From: Spirochaetota bacterium
GTDB lineage: Bacteria > Spirochaetota > Spirochaetia > DTKZ01
Reading direction: 5' to 3'
Length of the DNA stretch: 11,269 bases
NCBI GenBank assembly: GCA_029562045.1
Contig: JAKQWJ010000247.1
Span: forward strand, 1 to 11,269
The notes under the pieces were generated by a model. The model did no database searches, was not told the origin of the DNA, and saw nothing but the letters and a program-made list of their open reading frames with translations. How positions within the stretch are numbered: position 1 is the stretch's first letter; the number at the start of each line of letters is the position of its first letter. Positions 1-6,696 of this stretch are shown one piece after another. The position numbers and the translations under genes were made by a program.

Positions 1-453
1 GGCCACCCGCTGCTGCTGGCCCCCGGAGAGCCCCGTGGGGGACGGATTGCGCTTCAACTCCTCCGTCAGACCCACCAGTTCCATGACCTCCGCCACCCTC
101 TTCCGGATCTCGGCGGAGGGGAGTTTCCGGACCCGCAGCCCATAGGCCACGTTCTCGAAGATGTTCATGTGGGGGTACAGGGCGAAGCTCTGAAAAACCA
201 TCCCGATATTGCGCTTGAAGGGCGGGATGCTGGTCATGTCGGTGTCGCCGTAGAGGATCCGGCCGGAGCTGATGGTTTCCAGACCCGCGGTGGCCCGGAG
301 CAGGGTGGTCTTCCCGCAGCCCGACGGCCCCAGGAGACAGAAAAGTTCGCCGGGCTCGATGGTGAAGGAGATATCCCGGAGGGCGTGGACGGGGTTCTTT
401 CCCCCCTTTCCAAAGATTTTGTCGACACCGTGGTAGCTCAGGTTTCTGCTCAT
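1..453 (-). CDS. ABC transporter ATP-binding protein, N-terminal part (Fbp/Pot/Phn-type importer)
   Basis: This is the ATPase subunit of a binding-protein-dependent importer; it would hydrolyse ATP on the cytoplasmic face to drive uptake of whatever the neighbouring binding protein captures. The gene starts at 453 and runs off the left edge, so 151 codons are visible. Seen: Walker A GPSGCGKTT (residues 42-50), Q-loop in MVFQSFALYPHM (Gln88), and the complete signature LSGGQQQR (142-149). Walker B and the H-loop lie outside the window. The FQSFALYPHM stretch and the spacing of motifs are typical of the FbpC/PotA/PhnT group of ATPases. The start is supported by AAGGAG eight bases upstream on the minus strand. 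It lies 67 nt downstream of the binding-protein gene in the same direction, so the two very likely form one transport operon, with a permease expected further left. The substrate cannot be deduced from this subunit. Confidence 0.93.
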   Translation of the reverse strand, partial: MSRNLSYHGVDKIFGKGGKNPVHALRDISFTIEPGELFCLLGPSGCGKTTLLRATAGLETISSGRILYGDTDMTSIPPFKRNIGMVFQSFALYPHMNIFENVAYGLRVRKLPSAEIRKRVAEVMELVGLTEELKRNPSPTGLSGGQQQRVA

Positions 454-490
454 GGGGCGGGCTCCTTGGGGAAGGTCCGTCCGGGTGGGG

Positions 491-507
491 GGGCGGCGGA
501 GCCGCCC
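491..507 (-). other. Intercistronic GC hairpin between binding-protein and ATPase genes
   Basis: A perfect 7-bp stem, GGGCGGC and GCCGCCC, closes a 3-nt loop just after the stop codon of the binding-protein gene; a 10-bp palindrome CCGGATCCGG (509-518) sits immediately before it in transcription order. No T-tract follows on the minus strand, so it is not a standard intrinsic terminator. By analogy with other importer operons it may protect the 3' end of the binding-protein message or reduce read-through into the ATPase gene; that role is inference. Confidence 0.5.
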
Positions 508-520
508 TCCGGATCCGGGT

Positions 521-1522
521 CTACATCATCTTGGAAAACTTGTTGACCAGTTCCTCTTTGATCTTCTTCGCTTCCTGGTCGTCATAGGGGAAGAGTTTGA
601 TGTCTCCCAGGGCGGGGAGGTTCGCCGGCCCCGGCAATTCGGGGGTCACCACCCGGCGGTTCCGGGTGGTCCGGATGATCTCGTAGGCGTCCCTGGATGT
701 CATGAAATCCTGGAAAAGCTTCGCCGCGTTGGGGTGGGGCCCGTTGGCGATGATGGCGGTGGCGTCGAAGCGGGCGCCGGTGCCTTCGGAGGGATAGACA
801 TAGGTGACCGGAGCCCCCTGTCCGATGTACTTGCCGATGTTGGACTCGCCGGTGACGGTGACGGCGTATTCCCCCCGGGCCACCGATTCCGGTCCCGCGG
901 TGGAGCTGGCGGTGAACACCGCGTTCTTCGCCAGTTTCGCCAGATAGTCGTCGCCGAAGAGTTTATAGAGCATGTAGATCTGCGCGTAGGCCGAACCCGA
1001 GAGGGCCGGGTTGGACAGAATGATCTCCCCCTTGAAGCGGGGGTCCACCAGGTCCGCCCAGCTCCTGGGGTACTGTTCCGGTTTGAGCAGCTTGGTGTTC
1101 ACCATGATGGCCTGAAGCGGCATGGACGATCCGTAATAGCGGGGGACTTCCGCATCGTCCCGCACCGATTTGCCGATCTTGTCGTGATTCACCGACTTGT
1201 AGGGGGCGAGGTGCTCGTAGGCGATCTCCATGTTCTCCTTGGCGATCATCAGAAGGATGTCCCCCGCCGGCTTGGGCTGCTCCGCGGCGAGCCGGTTGAC
1301 CAGTTCCCCCGAACCGGCCCGGATGATGCTGACGGTGATCTCCGGGTGCAGAGAGGTGAACTTTTTTGACAGAGCCTGGGCCTCGTCTTCGGCGGCGCCG
1401 CTCCAGATGGTCAGTTCCTTCTCCACTCCCCCGGGGGCTTTCTTCGGCTCCGCAGCCCCCCCGGCATGGACCGCCCCGGCGACGATGACCAGGGCGAGAA
1501 ACAGGGAAAGGGTCTTCTTCAT
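521..1522 (-). CDS. Periplasmic solute-binding protein, Fbp/PhnS/PotD-like superfamily
   Basis: An exported binding protein of 333 residues that would capture a small solute in the periplasm and deliver it to the ABC importer encoded next door. It has a classical signal peptide (Lys2-Lys3, hydrophobic core about 5-18, cleavage likely after VHA at 20, mature GGAAE) and no lipobox cysteine. The mature part begins ELTIWSGAAEDEA and continues with AGSGEL and PAGDILL segments, SWADLVDPRFKGEI around the hinge, and a C-terminal AKLFQDFM segment, all familiar from the ferric/polyamine/2-aminoethylphosphonate class of binding proteins. The paired tyrosines typical of ferric-binding FbpA are not seen at the expected place, so iron is not supported as substrate. 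A strong ribosome site (AAGGAGG, 7 nt before the ATG) fixes the start. It follows iadA after 145 nt containing a promoter and precedes the ATPase gene by 67 nt. Substrate unknown. Confidence 0.9.
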   Translation of the reverse strand: MKKTLSLFLALVIVAGAVHAGGAAEPKKAPGGVEKELTIWSGAAEDEAQALSKKFTSLHPEITVSIIRAGSGELVNRLAAEQPKPAGDILLMIAKENMEIAYEHLAPYKSVNHDKIGKSVRDDAEVPRYYGSSMPLQAIMVNTKLLKPEQYPRSWADLVDPRFKGEIILSNPALSGSAYAQIYMLYKLFGDDYLAKLAKNAVFTASSTAGPESVARGEYAVTVTGESNIGKYIGQGAPVTYVYPSEGTGARFDATAIIANGPHPNAAKLFQDFMTSRDAYEIIRTTRNRRVVTPELPGPANLPALGDIKLFPYDDQEAKKIKEELVNKFSKMM

Positions 1523-1597
1523 GCTTTTCCTCCTTCGAGACGCGCTCCTCCCCGCCGGGGCTCCGGCAGGGTCCGGCGCGGTTTTTCTTCCGGTATC

Positions 1598-1625
1598 ATT
1601 ATAGACGAATAACCCGGAGACGCAA
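1598..1625 (-). promoter_or_regulatory. Sigma-70-like promoter for the binding-protein/ATPase operon
   Basis: On the minus strand, TTGCGT (1625-1620) is followed after 16 nt by a perfect TATAAT (1603-1598), placing a transcription start near 1591, about 70 nt ahead of the binding-protein start codon. It lies in the gap after iadA, so the transporter can be transcribed without iadA. The -10 is a full consensus match; the -35 matches in the first three bases only. Confidence 0.6.
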
Positions 1626-1638
1626 GTTTTTTCTCGGC

Positions 1639-1652
1639 CCCGGCGCGCCGGG
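1639..1652. other. Perfect 14-bp GC palindrome downstream of iadA
   Basis: The sequence CCCGGCGCGCCGGG is its own reverse complement and is flanked by TTTTCT on one side and AGAAAA on the other, so a longer imperfect hairpin with a four-base bulge can form in RNA from either strand. It lies 16 nt past the iadA stop codon and just upstream of the promoter at 1598-1625. In the iadA direction no T-run follows the stem, so a standard intrinsic terminator is not supported; a weak 3'-end hairpin for iadA is possible. Confidence 0.4.
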
Positions 1653-1667
1653 AGAAAAGGGCCCCCG

Positions 1668-2762
1668 TCACAGGAGACGCTTTCCCCGGGCGAAAACCGC
1701 CTGGGGCTTCAGGGAAGAGTCCAGCAATGCCAGGTCCGCGTCCGCCCCCCGCCGCAGGCATCCCTTCCGGGGGAACAGCTTCAGACCCTCCGCCACGTTG
1801 CTGGTGAAAAGGGGCAGGACCCTTTCCAGCGGGAGCTTCTTCTTCCCCACCAGGGCCCGAAGGGTTTCCGGAAGGGCGGAAATCTCCGCCTTCCGTATCC
1901 CGACGAGCTTCCTGTTCTCGTCCCAGACCGGGAGGCTGCCGTTGGCGTCGGAGCTGACGGTGATTCTCTCCGCCGGGACCGCCTCCAGGGCCGCCGCCAC
2001 CTGGGAGGCCGTCTCCTCCGGGTCCCGGCCGGCGGTGAAATCGATGGATCCCCCCAGAGCGGCGAAGCGGAAGGCGTCCTCTTTCCGGTTCCCCACATGG
2101 GTGGGCTTCAGATGGCTTATGGGGAAATCCGTGGTTTCCGCGATCCGGATCAGGTCCTGGAGCCCTTTTTTTTCCCGTCCCACATGGAAATGGGTGATCC
2201 CCGCCTTGTTGGAGACGAGCCCCCCCACCCGGGCCTGGGAGGCCAGGCGCAGGATCTCGTCCATGGTGATGTAGGAGGAGCGGTGGTCGGAAATGGCGAT
2301 CTTGACACCGATCACCTCCTGGATGTAGACGATGTCCTTTTCCACGCTTCCGGTGATGGTGGGGGACGGAAAGGCGTAGGCCCCGGTGAGGCAGAAGGCG
2401 GTGAGCCCCGCCTCGTTCATCGCCTTGGTGTAGGCCACCAGGGCCGGGACTCCCCGGGTGACCGAGTCGGTGCCCAGAAGACCCACCACGGTGGTTATCC
2501 CCGCGGCCACGCATTCCGCCACCGGCAGCGGCTCGATCCGGCTGAGAAGGCCGTTCTCCCCTCCCCCGCCGATGATGTGGACATGCTGGTCCAGGAGGCC
2601 CGGAACGGCGACGGCCCCGCCCGCGTCCAGGACCTCCAGATCCGGGGCCTCCACCCGGAGGTCCGGAGCCACGGCGGCGATCCTTTCGCCGCAGACCAGG
2701 ATGTCCCGCCGCCCCAGCGGCAGGGGATCGTAGAGACGGACATTCCGTATCAGGGTGAGCAT
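1668..2762 (-). CDS. iadA: Isoaspartyl dipeptidase (beta-aspartyl dipeptidase)
   Basis: A cytoplasmic zinc amidohydrolase of 364 residues that cleaves dipeptides in which aspartate is linked through its side-chain carboxylate, a product of protein ageing that normal peptidases leave uncut. The IadA pattern is complete by comparison with the E. coli enzyme from memory: DQHVH with His60 and His62, GGGGE with Glu69, LTGAY with Tyr129, GVKIAISDHRS with Lys154 as the probable carboxylated metal-bridging lysine, His193 in HFHVG, His222 in PTHVGNR, and Asp272 in SSDANGS. Long stretches such as VVGLLGTDS and ITGSVEKD are near-identical to the family. It is somewhat shorter than the E. coli protein (about 390), ending right after FARGKRLL. 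GGAGG seven bases before the ATG supports the start. It is transcribed away from the RpiR-type regulator and stands beside a dipeptide importer, which suggests the imported peptides include isoaspartyl dipeptides; that link is inference. Confidence 0.95.
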   Translation of the reverse strand: MLTLIRNVRLYDPLPLGRRDILVCGERIAAVAPDLRVEAPDLEVLDAGGAVAVPGLLDQHVHIIGGGGENGLLSRIEPLPVAECVAAGITTVVGLLGTDSVTRGVPALVAYTKAMNEAGLTAFCLTGAYAFPSPTITGSVEKDIVYIQEVIGVKIAISDHRSSYITMDEILRLASQARVGGLVSNKAGITHFHVGREKKGLQDLIRIAETTDFPISHLKPTHVGNRKEDAFRFAALGGSIDFTAGRDPEETASQVAAALEAVPAERITVSSDANGSLPVWDENRKLVGIRKAEISALPETLRALVGKKKLPLERVLPLFTSNVAEGLKLFPRKGCLRRGADADLALLDSSLKPQAVFARGKRLL

Positions 2763-2871
2763 GAAGGACCTCCGGGAAAAGGGGATTTCAGATTTGCGGT
2801 TGACATATTAGTTTCTCCATGAGAGTATCATAAAACAAATGTTACTTTCCATGTGTGGAGGACACCGGGAA
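2763..2871. promoter_or_regulatory. Divergent promoter/operator region between iadA and rpiR
   Basis: This is the only AT-rich stretch of the left half and must drive both genes. Toward iadA (minus strand), TTATGA (2833-2828) and TAATAT (2810-2805) are 17 nt apart, giving a start near 2798. Toward the regulator, a consensus TTGACA lies at 2800-2805, but its best -10 (TATCAT, 2826-2831) is 20 nt away, so this promoter is less certain and may need activation. Both candidates overlap. Between their elements lies a small dyad, TCTC-CAT-GAGA (2814-2824), a reasonable operator position. TTAGTTTCTCCATG and TTACTTTCCATG (from 2808 and 2842) form a loose direct repeat. Binding by the adjacent RpiR protein is inference. 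Confidence 0.5.
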
Positions 2872-3738
2872 ATGGTTCGGGCCCTGATCAAAGAAAACCT
2901 CTCCACCATGCCGCCGCTGTACCGCCGGATAGCCCAGTATATCCTCGATAACGGCAAAAACATAGGTTTTTCCTCCATTTACGAAGTGAGTGACGCCATC
3001 GGCGTGAGCAACGCCAGTCTGGTGCGGTTTGCCCGAAGCCTGGGCCTGAAAGGCTATTCCGAGCTGCGGCGCCGCCTGCAGCAGGATATCGCCCAGAAGA
3101 TCAGTTCCTACGAAAAAATAAGCGGCAGCGGGCTCGGCTGCCTGTCCCGAAACAGTCAGCGGCAGAAGTTTTTCGAAAACGAACAGGAAAACCTGTGCCG
3201 GACCTTCGAGAATCTGGACACCGAGACTCTGGACCGGGTGGTGGCCGCCATCACAGATGCGGAAAAGATATTTCTTGCAGGTTTCGGCCTTACCCGGCAT
3301 TTCATGGGGAGCTTCGAATACTCCCTGCGCGCCACCCTGGACAAATCGGTGGTCCCCATTTGCGGCTGTGTGTCCGACTATACCCCCTCCCTGAAATCAT
3401 TCACGTCCCGGGATTGCCTCTTCCTCGCCACCTTCCCCCCCTATTCCGGGGAGGGCATGCATATCGCGACCGTCGTCCGGGAAAGAGGGGGCGTTTTCAT
3501 CCTCATAACCGACTCCTCCGCCTGTCCCTTCTACTCCTTCGCCGACACGGTCGTCCGATGCGAGAGGAATTCCCTGCTCCTGAACAACTCCTACGTGGGA
3601 CTGGTCGCGGTTCTGCAGACCTTCGTCAATCAGGCATCCCTCGCATTGAAGGAGACCTCCGCCGTGGAACGGGAGAAGAACAGGACGATGGAGAGAACGG
3701 GTTACGCGGCGATAGGCTCCCAGGGAATCGCCGATTGA
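2872..3738 (+). CDS. RpiR/MurR-family transcriptional regulator (HTH plus SIS domain)
   Basis: A DNA-binding regulator of 288 residues, probably controlling iadA on one side and the dipeptide importer on the other. The N-terminal RpiR-type helix-turn-helix (about residues 1-75) contains the family pattern IYEVSDAIGVSNASLVRFAR and then GLKGYSELRRRL. A SIS domain follows (about 118-260), starting KIFLAGFG and including RDCLFLATFPPYSGEG and ILITDSSACP. The usual sugar-phosphate loop with serines and SG-T is replaced by FPPYSGEG, as in the RpiR branch I associate with amino-acid or peptide genes, so the ligand may not be a phosphosugar. I place the start at 2872 because GGAGGA lies nine bases upstream (2857-2862) and the protein then begins at the usual family N-terminus; ATG codons at 2839 and 2851 lie in frame but lack a ribosome site and would add 11 or 7 residues. 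Ligand and regulatory direction are unknown. Confidence 0.9.
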   Translation: MVRALIKENLSTMPPLYRRIAQYILDNGKNIGFSSIYEVSDAIGVSNASLVRFARSLGLKGYSELRRRLQQDIAQKISSYEKISGSGLGCLSRNSQRQKFFENEQENLCRTFENLDTETLDRVVAAITDAEKIFLAGFGLTRHFMGSFEYSLRATLDKSVVPICGCVSDYTPSLKSFTSRDCLFLATFPPYSGEGMHIATVVRERGGVFILITDSSACPFYSFADTVVRCERNSLLLNNSYVGLVAVLQTFVNQASLALKETSAVEREKNRTMERTGYAAIGSQGIAD

Positions 3739-3762
3739 GGGTGTCCGCCGGTTCGAATGATG

Positions 3763-3772
3763 GGTTGCAACC
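3763..3772. promoter_or_regulatory. Perfect palindrome GGTTGCAACC ahead of the dipeptide operon, candidate operator
   Basis: A 10-bp perfect inverted repeat lies between the regulator stop and the dppA-like gene, 54 nt before its start codon. No convincing promoter was found in this 88-nt gap (TTGCAA at 3765-3770 has no matching -10), so dppA may be transcribed from upstream through the regulator gene. The palindrome may be a site for the RpiR protein or another factor; the half-site GGTTG also occurs at 2798-2802 in the divergent region. Role inferred only. Confidence 0.35.
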
Positions 3773-3800
3773 GCCGCCCTTTCCTGGAAGAAAGGCGGCG
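3772..3800 (+). other. Leader hairpin upstream of the dppA-like gene
   Basis: CGCCGCCCTTTC (3772-3783) pairs with GAAAGGCGGCG (3790-3800) around a 6-nt loop, with a single bulged C. The stem is followed by an A-rich run rather than Ts, so it is not an intrinsic terminator in the plus direction. It leaves the ribosome site AAGGAGG (3812-3818) exposed and may stabilise the binding-protein message at its 5' end after processing between rpiR and dppA. Function inferred. Confidence 0.45.
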
Positions 3801-3826
3801 ACAAAAAACACAAGGAGGCAATTACC

Positions 3827-5575
3827 ATGAGGAAAGTAATGGCGATTCTGATGGCCGTCATCCTGGTTGCCGGTCTGTTCGCCCAGGCGGGCGGCCAGGG
3901 GCCTTCCCTGAAAAAAAGAGACCCCGACACTCTGGTGGTGGTTCTCACCGGACCTCCCCAGCCGCTGGATCCCAACCTCTACACGACCCTGAACGAAGCG
4001 CAGATCATGCACGAGATCAACGAGACCCTGGTGGGAATGAAGACGGACAACACCTTCTACCCCCTCCTGGCGGAAACCATCCCCACGGTGGAGAACGGTC
4101 TCATCTCCAAGGATTTTTCCGTCTACACCTTCAAGCTGCGGAAGAACGTCGCGTTCCACAACGGGTCCCCCTTCACCGCCGACGATGTGGTTTTTTCCTT
4201 TGACCGGATCCTGCACCACCCCAAGTCGTCCGCCAAGAGCATGTTCTCCGCCGTCATGCTGGTGGAAAAGGTGGACACCTACACAGTCAAAATTCACTGG
4301 GGAAAACTCAAGGATCCGTCCTTCGCCACCGCGGCGATGAACTCCTGGGCGGACCGGGCGAAATACATGACCGCCTCTCCCTACGGGCCGGCTCTGAACA
4401 TTTTGTCCCACTACTGCTCCGGAATCGAAAACGCCGCGACGGTCACTGCCGCCGGGGCGGATTACGGAACGAAGGTGGTGGCGGGAACCGGCCCCTACCG
4501 GCTGGACACCTGGCCCAATCCGACGGAGGTGAACCTGACCCGCAATGAAAACTGGTGGGGCGGAGCCTCCAATGTGGCGTTCAAAAACATCAAATACCGG
4601 GTCATCACCGAATCCCCCCAGGTCAACAACGTTCTTCTGACCGGCGAAGTGGACGTTGCCTACAGCATGTCGCTGCTGGATCTGGCGAGCCTGGAAAAGG
4701 CGGGAGTGAAAGTGTCGTCCCAGACGGGGGTGACCATCCACTACGGGTATTTCAACATGAACTCCGACCTGGTGGGACAGAAGCGGGACGGGAAGCTCGA
4801 CCTTTCGGGCAAATACGACACCCTGGATTCCACCCATCTGCGGAAGGCCATTTTCCACACCATCAACCCGGCGCCCTTCATCCGGCAGGTGGACCTGTTC
4901 AACGGCCAGGCCCTTCTGATCAACCAGATGATGCAGCCCGGTTTTATCGGATACGTGGAAGGAGCCCCCGCGGGGACCCCCTTCGCGGAGTTCAACGAAA
5001 GGACCTGGTACCAGGACAGGGCCAAGGCACGGGCCGAGTTCGCCGCCCTGACCCCGGCATTCAAAGCGAAGCTGACCCCGGAGTGCCTCACCCTGGCGGT
5101 GCCGAACACCTCCACCAGCGTGAAACTGGCCAACAATGTCAAGGATCAGATAAAAACCGGCCTGGGAATAGACCTCGTGAAAGTCATCCCCATGGTGAAC
5201 TCCCAGATCATCCAGATGAGGAAAACCGGTGAAGGTTACGACATGATCGTGGGCAACTGGTTCACCCCCACGGCGGACTCGGATTACACCTGCCTCACCT
5301 TCAACGGCGAGTCCATCGGCACCGGTATGAACGGCTCCCTGTACAGCAACGAGATCGTCAACAGCAGCATCCAGAAAGGGCGATACTCCCTGGATCCGAA
5401 ACAGCGCAAGGAGGCCTACACGGCCGCCCAGGTGCAGCTGATGACGGACAAGGCTCTGTTCCCCATGGTCTGCGAACATACCGTCTTCGCACACCACCCC
5501 CGGGTGGGCAATCTGGCGAGTTCGGGGTTCAAGAGCAAGCTCATCGATCTGTACAGACTCAGCAAACTCTTTTAA
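3827..5575 (+). CDS. dppA: Dipeptide/oligopeptide ABC transporter, periplasmic binding protein (family 5)
   Basis: A family-5 solute-binding protein of 582 residues that would bind di- or oligopeptides in the periplasm and present them to the permease pair encoded downstream. It has a signal peptide (MRK, hydrophobic core 5-17, likely cleavage after AQA at 21, mature GG) and no lipobox cysteine. Family hallmarks are NETLVGM (about 65-71), YTFKLRKNVAFHNGSPFTADDVVFSFDR split across 100-127, TGPYRLDTWPNPTEVNLTRNENWWGG, and FKNIKYRVI. The length is a little above the typical 530-550. The start has an excellent ribosome site (AAGGAGG, 8 nt spacing). It heads the transport operon and is separated from the first permease gene by 133 nt with stem-loops, which fits the usual need for more binding protein than permease. 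DppA versus OppA or another family-5 substrate (nickel, glycans) cannot be settled; peptide is favoured by the neighbouring dipeptidase. Confidence 0.92.
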   Translation: MRKVMAILMAVILVAGLFAQAGGQGPSLKKRDPDTLVVVLTGPPQPLDPNLYTTLNEAQIMHEINETLVGMKTDNTFYPLLAETIPTVENGLISKDFSVYTFKLRKNVAFHNGSPFTADDVVFSFDRILHHPKSSAKSMFSAVMLVEKVDTYTVKIHWGKLKDPSFATAAMNSWADRAKYMTASPYGPALNILSHYCSGIENAATVTAAGADYGTKVVAGTGPYRLDTWPNPTEVNLTRNENWWGGASNVAFKNIKYRVITESPQVNNVLLTGEVDVAYSMSLLDLASLEKAGVKVSSQTGVTIHYGYFNMNSDLVGQKRDGKLDLSGKYDTLDSTHLRKAIFHTINPAPFIRQVDLFNGQALLINQMMQPGFIGYVEGAPAGTPFAEFNERTWYQDRAKARAEFAALTPAFKAKLTPECLTLAVPNTSTSVKLANNVKDQIKTGLGIDLVKVIPMVNSQIIQMRKTGEGYDMIVGNWFTPTADSDYTCLTFNGESIGTGMNGSLYSNEIVNSSIQKGRYSLDPKQRKEAYTAAQVQLMTDKALFPMVCEHTVFAHHPRVGNLASSGFKSKLIDLYRLSKLF

Positions 5576-5577
5576 AA

Positions 5578-5629
5578 CGGGATCGTGATTTCGGGCGCCC
5601 GTCGCGGGCGCCCTCTGTTTCCGATCCCG
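5578..5629 (+). terminator. Nested stem-loop after dppA, partial terminator or RNA-end stabiliser
   Basis: Immediately after the dppA stop, CGGGATCG (5578-5585) pairs with CGATCCCG (5622-5629), enclosing a perfect 9-bp inner stem GGGCGCCCG (5593-5601) and CGGGCGCCC (5605-5613) with a 3-nt loop. Only TCTGTTT follows the inner stem, so termination would be incomplete. The outer right arm overlaps a competing stem, CCCGGGTGC (5626-5634) with GCACCCGGG (5644-5652), so the two structures cannot both form fully. Position between binding-protein and permease genes suggests differential expression. Confidence 0.6.
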
Positions 5630-5691
5630 GGTGCGCCTGGGGTGCACCCGGGCGTCCCGGAGGAGCCCCGGGCGTCCCCGGGGCGTCCCGG
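5630..5691 (+). repeat. Six degenerate 10-11-nt GC-rich tandem units before dppB
   Basis: Consecutive units begin at 5630, 5641, 5651, 5661, 5671 and 5682 and share the pattern GG-GT-CCC-CGG: GGTGCGCCTGG, GGTGCACCCGG, GGCGTCCCGG, AGGAGCCCCGG, GGCGTCCCCGG, GGCGTCCCGG, with the boundary G shared between some neighbours. The motif GGGCGTCC alone occurs three times (5650, 5670, 5681). The array ends eight bases before the dppB ribosome site. The units are not a multiple of three and lie outside any credible gene. Confidence 0.65.
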
Positions 5692-5708
5692 CGCAACTGG
5701 AGGACCCG

Positions 5709-6683
5709 ATGTGGAGATACATCGCCAAGCGGATCTTGATGCTCATTCCCGTGCTCGTCGGAGTCACCTTTCTCGTTTTTTCACTGATGTACATCACCCC
5801 CAGCGATCCGGCGCAGCTCATGCTCGGAGCGAACGCCTCTCCCGCCGCCTACGCGCAGATGCGGGCCGACATGGGTCTGGACAAGCCTTTCATCGTTCAA
5901 TATCTACGATTTCTGTTCGGCTATAAACACCCCGTATTCGGCTACAAAGGCCTCGTCTTCGGCGACCTGGGGAGGTCCTACATAACCAACCGCTACGTGT
6001 TCGAACTCATTCTGTCGTCCTTCCCGAACACCGCCCTTCTGGCCACCGGGGCCCTCATTCTGTCCATCGCGCTGGGGGTCCCCATCGGGATACTGTCGGC
6101 CACCCGGCCCTATTCGTTCATCGACATGGTCTTCACCGTTCTCGCCCTTCTGGGCGCCTCCATGCCCACCTTCTGGGTGGCCATGGTGTTCATCTTTTTT
6201 TTCGCCAACCGGCTCGGCTGGCTCCCGGCCATGTCGGACCCGGCCAACCTGATTTCGATAATCCTTCCCATGGTGACCCTCTCGCTGAACTCCATGGCCA
6301 TCCTGATGCGCATGACCCGCAGTTCCATGCTGGAGGTGATGGAGCAGGATTACATCCGGACCGCCCGGCTGAAGGGGCTGGACGAGGGCGTGGTGATCCG
6401 CAAGCATGCCCTCCGCAACGCGCTGATCCCCATAATCACCATCGCGGGGCTGCAGTTCGGGGCCCTCCTCAGCGGGGCGGTCCTGACGGAGAAGATCTTC
6501 GCATACCCCGGCATCGGCACCATCATGGTCGACGCCATCTATCTCAAGGATACCCCGCAGATTCTGGGTTCCATCTGCTTCGTGGCCATCATGTTTTCTC
6601 TGGTGAACCTGGCGGTGGACATCATGTATGGACTGGTGGATCCGCGGGTCAAGGAAACGAAGCGTGGCCCCGGACGAAAATAA
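5709..6683 (+). CDS. dppB: Dipeptide/oligopeptide ABC transporter permease, DppB/OppB type
   Basis: The first inner-membrane permease of the peptide importer, 324 residues. It starts with the family N-terminus MWRYIAKRILMLIPVLVGVTF (first membrane helix about 9-29), followed by the periplasmic FGDLGRSY segment (84-91), several hydrophobic helices (about 103-130, 141-165, 182-202, 237-259, 285-308) and the cytoplasmic EAA-type loop DYIRTARLKGL (214-224) through RNALIPI, which docks onto the ATPases. I chose 5709 because GGAGG lies 5 nt upstream (5699-5703); an in-frame ATG at 5631 would add 26 residues encoded by the GC repeat array and has no ribosome site. The stop is 13 nt before the next permease gene. 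Together with that partner it forms the translocation pore. Confidence 0.94.
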   Translation: MWRYIAKRILMLIPVLVGVTFLVFSLMYITPSDPAQLMLGANASPAAYAQMRADMGLDKPFIVQYLRFLFGYKHPVFGYKGLVFGDLGRSYITNRYVFELILSSFPNTALLATGALILSIALGVPIGILSATRPYSFIDMVFTVLALLGASMPTFWVAMVFIFFFANRLGWLPAMSDPANLISIILPMVTLSLNSMAILMRMTRSSMLEVMEQDYIRTARLKGLDEGVVIRKHALRNALIPIITIAGLQFGALLSGAVLTEKIFAYPGIGTIMVDAIYLKDTPQILGSICFVAIMFSLVNLAVDIMYGLVDPRVKETKRGPGRK

Positions 6684-6696
6684 AAGGAAAAGCCCG

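Noticed and set aside
452..1369. 305-codon plus-strand frame opposite the left binding protein
   Set aside because: Antisense shadow of a gene with signal peptide and family features; no domain recognised.
1631..1657. Rho-independent terminator for iadA
   Set aside because: The GC palindrome is good but in the iadA direction it is followed by A residues and not Ts; kept only as a palindrome.
1519..2514. 331-codon minus-strand frame overlapping iadA in another frame
   Set aside because: The iadA frame has every metal ligand; this one is rich in Gly/Pro/Arg/His and has no motif.
3626..5821. 731-codon open frame on the minus strand opposite dppA and both its flanking gaps
   Set aside because: It is antisense to a clearly recognised family-5 binding protein and lacks any recognisable domain; high GC at third codon positions keeps the antisense frame free of stops. 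Its His/Gly/Val/Arg-rich composition is typical of such shadows.
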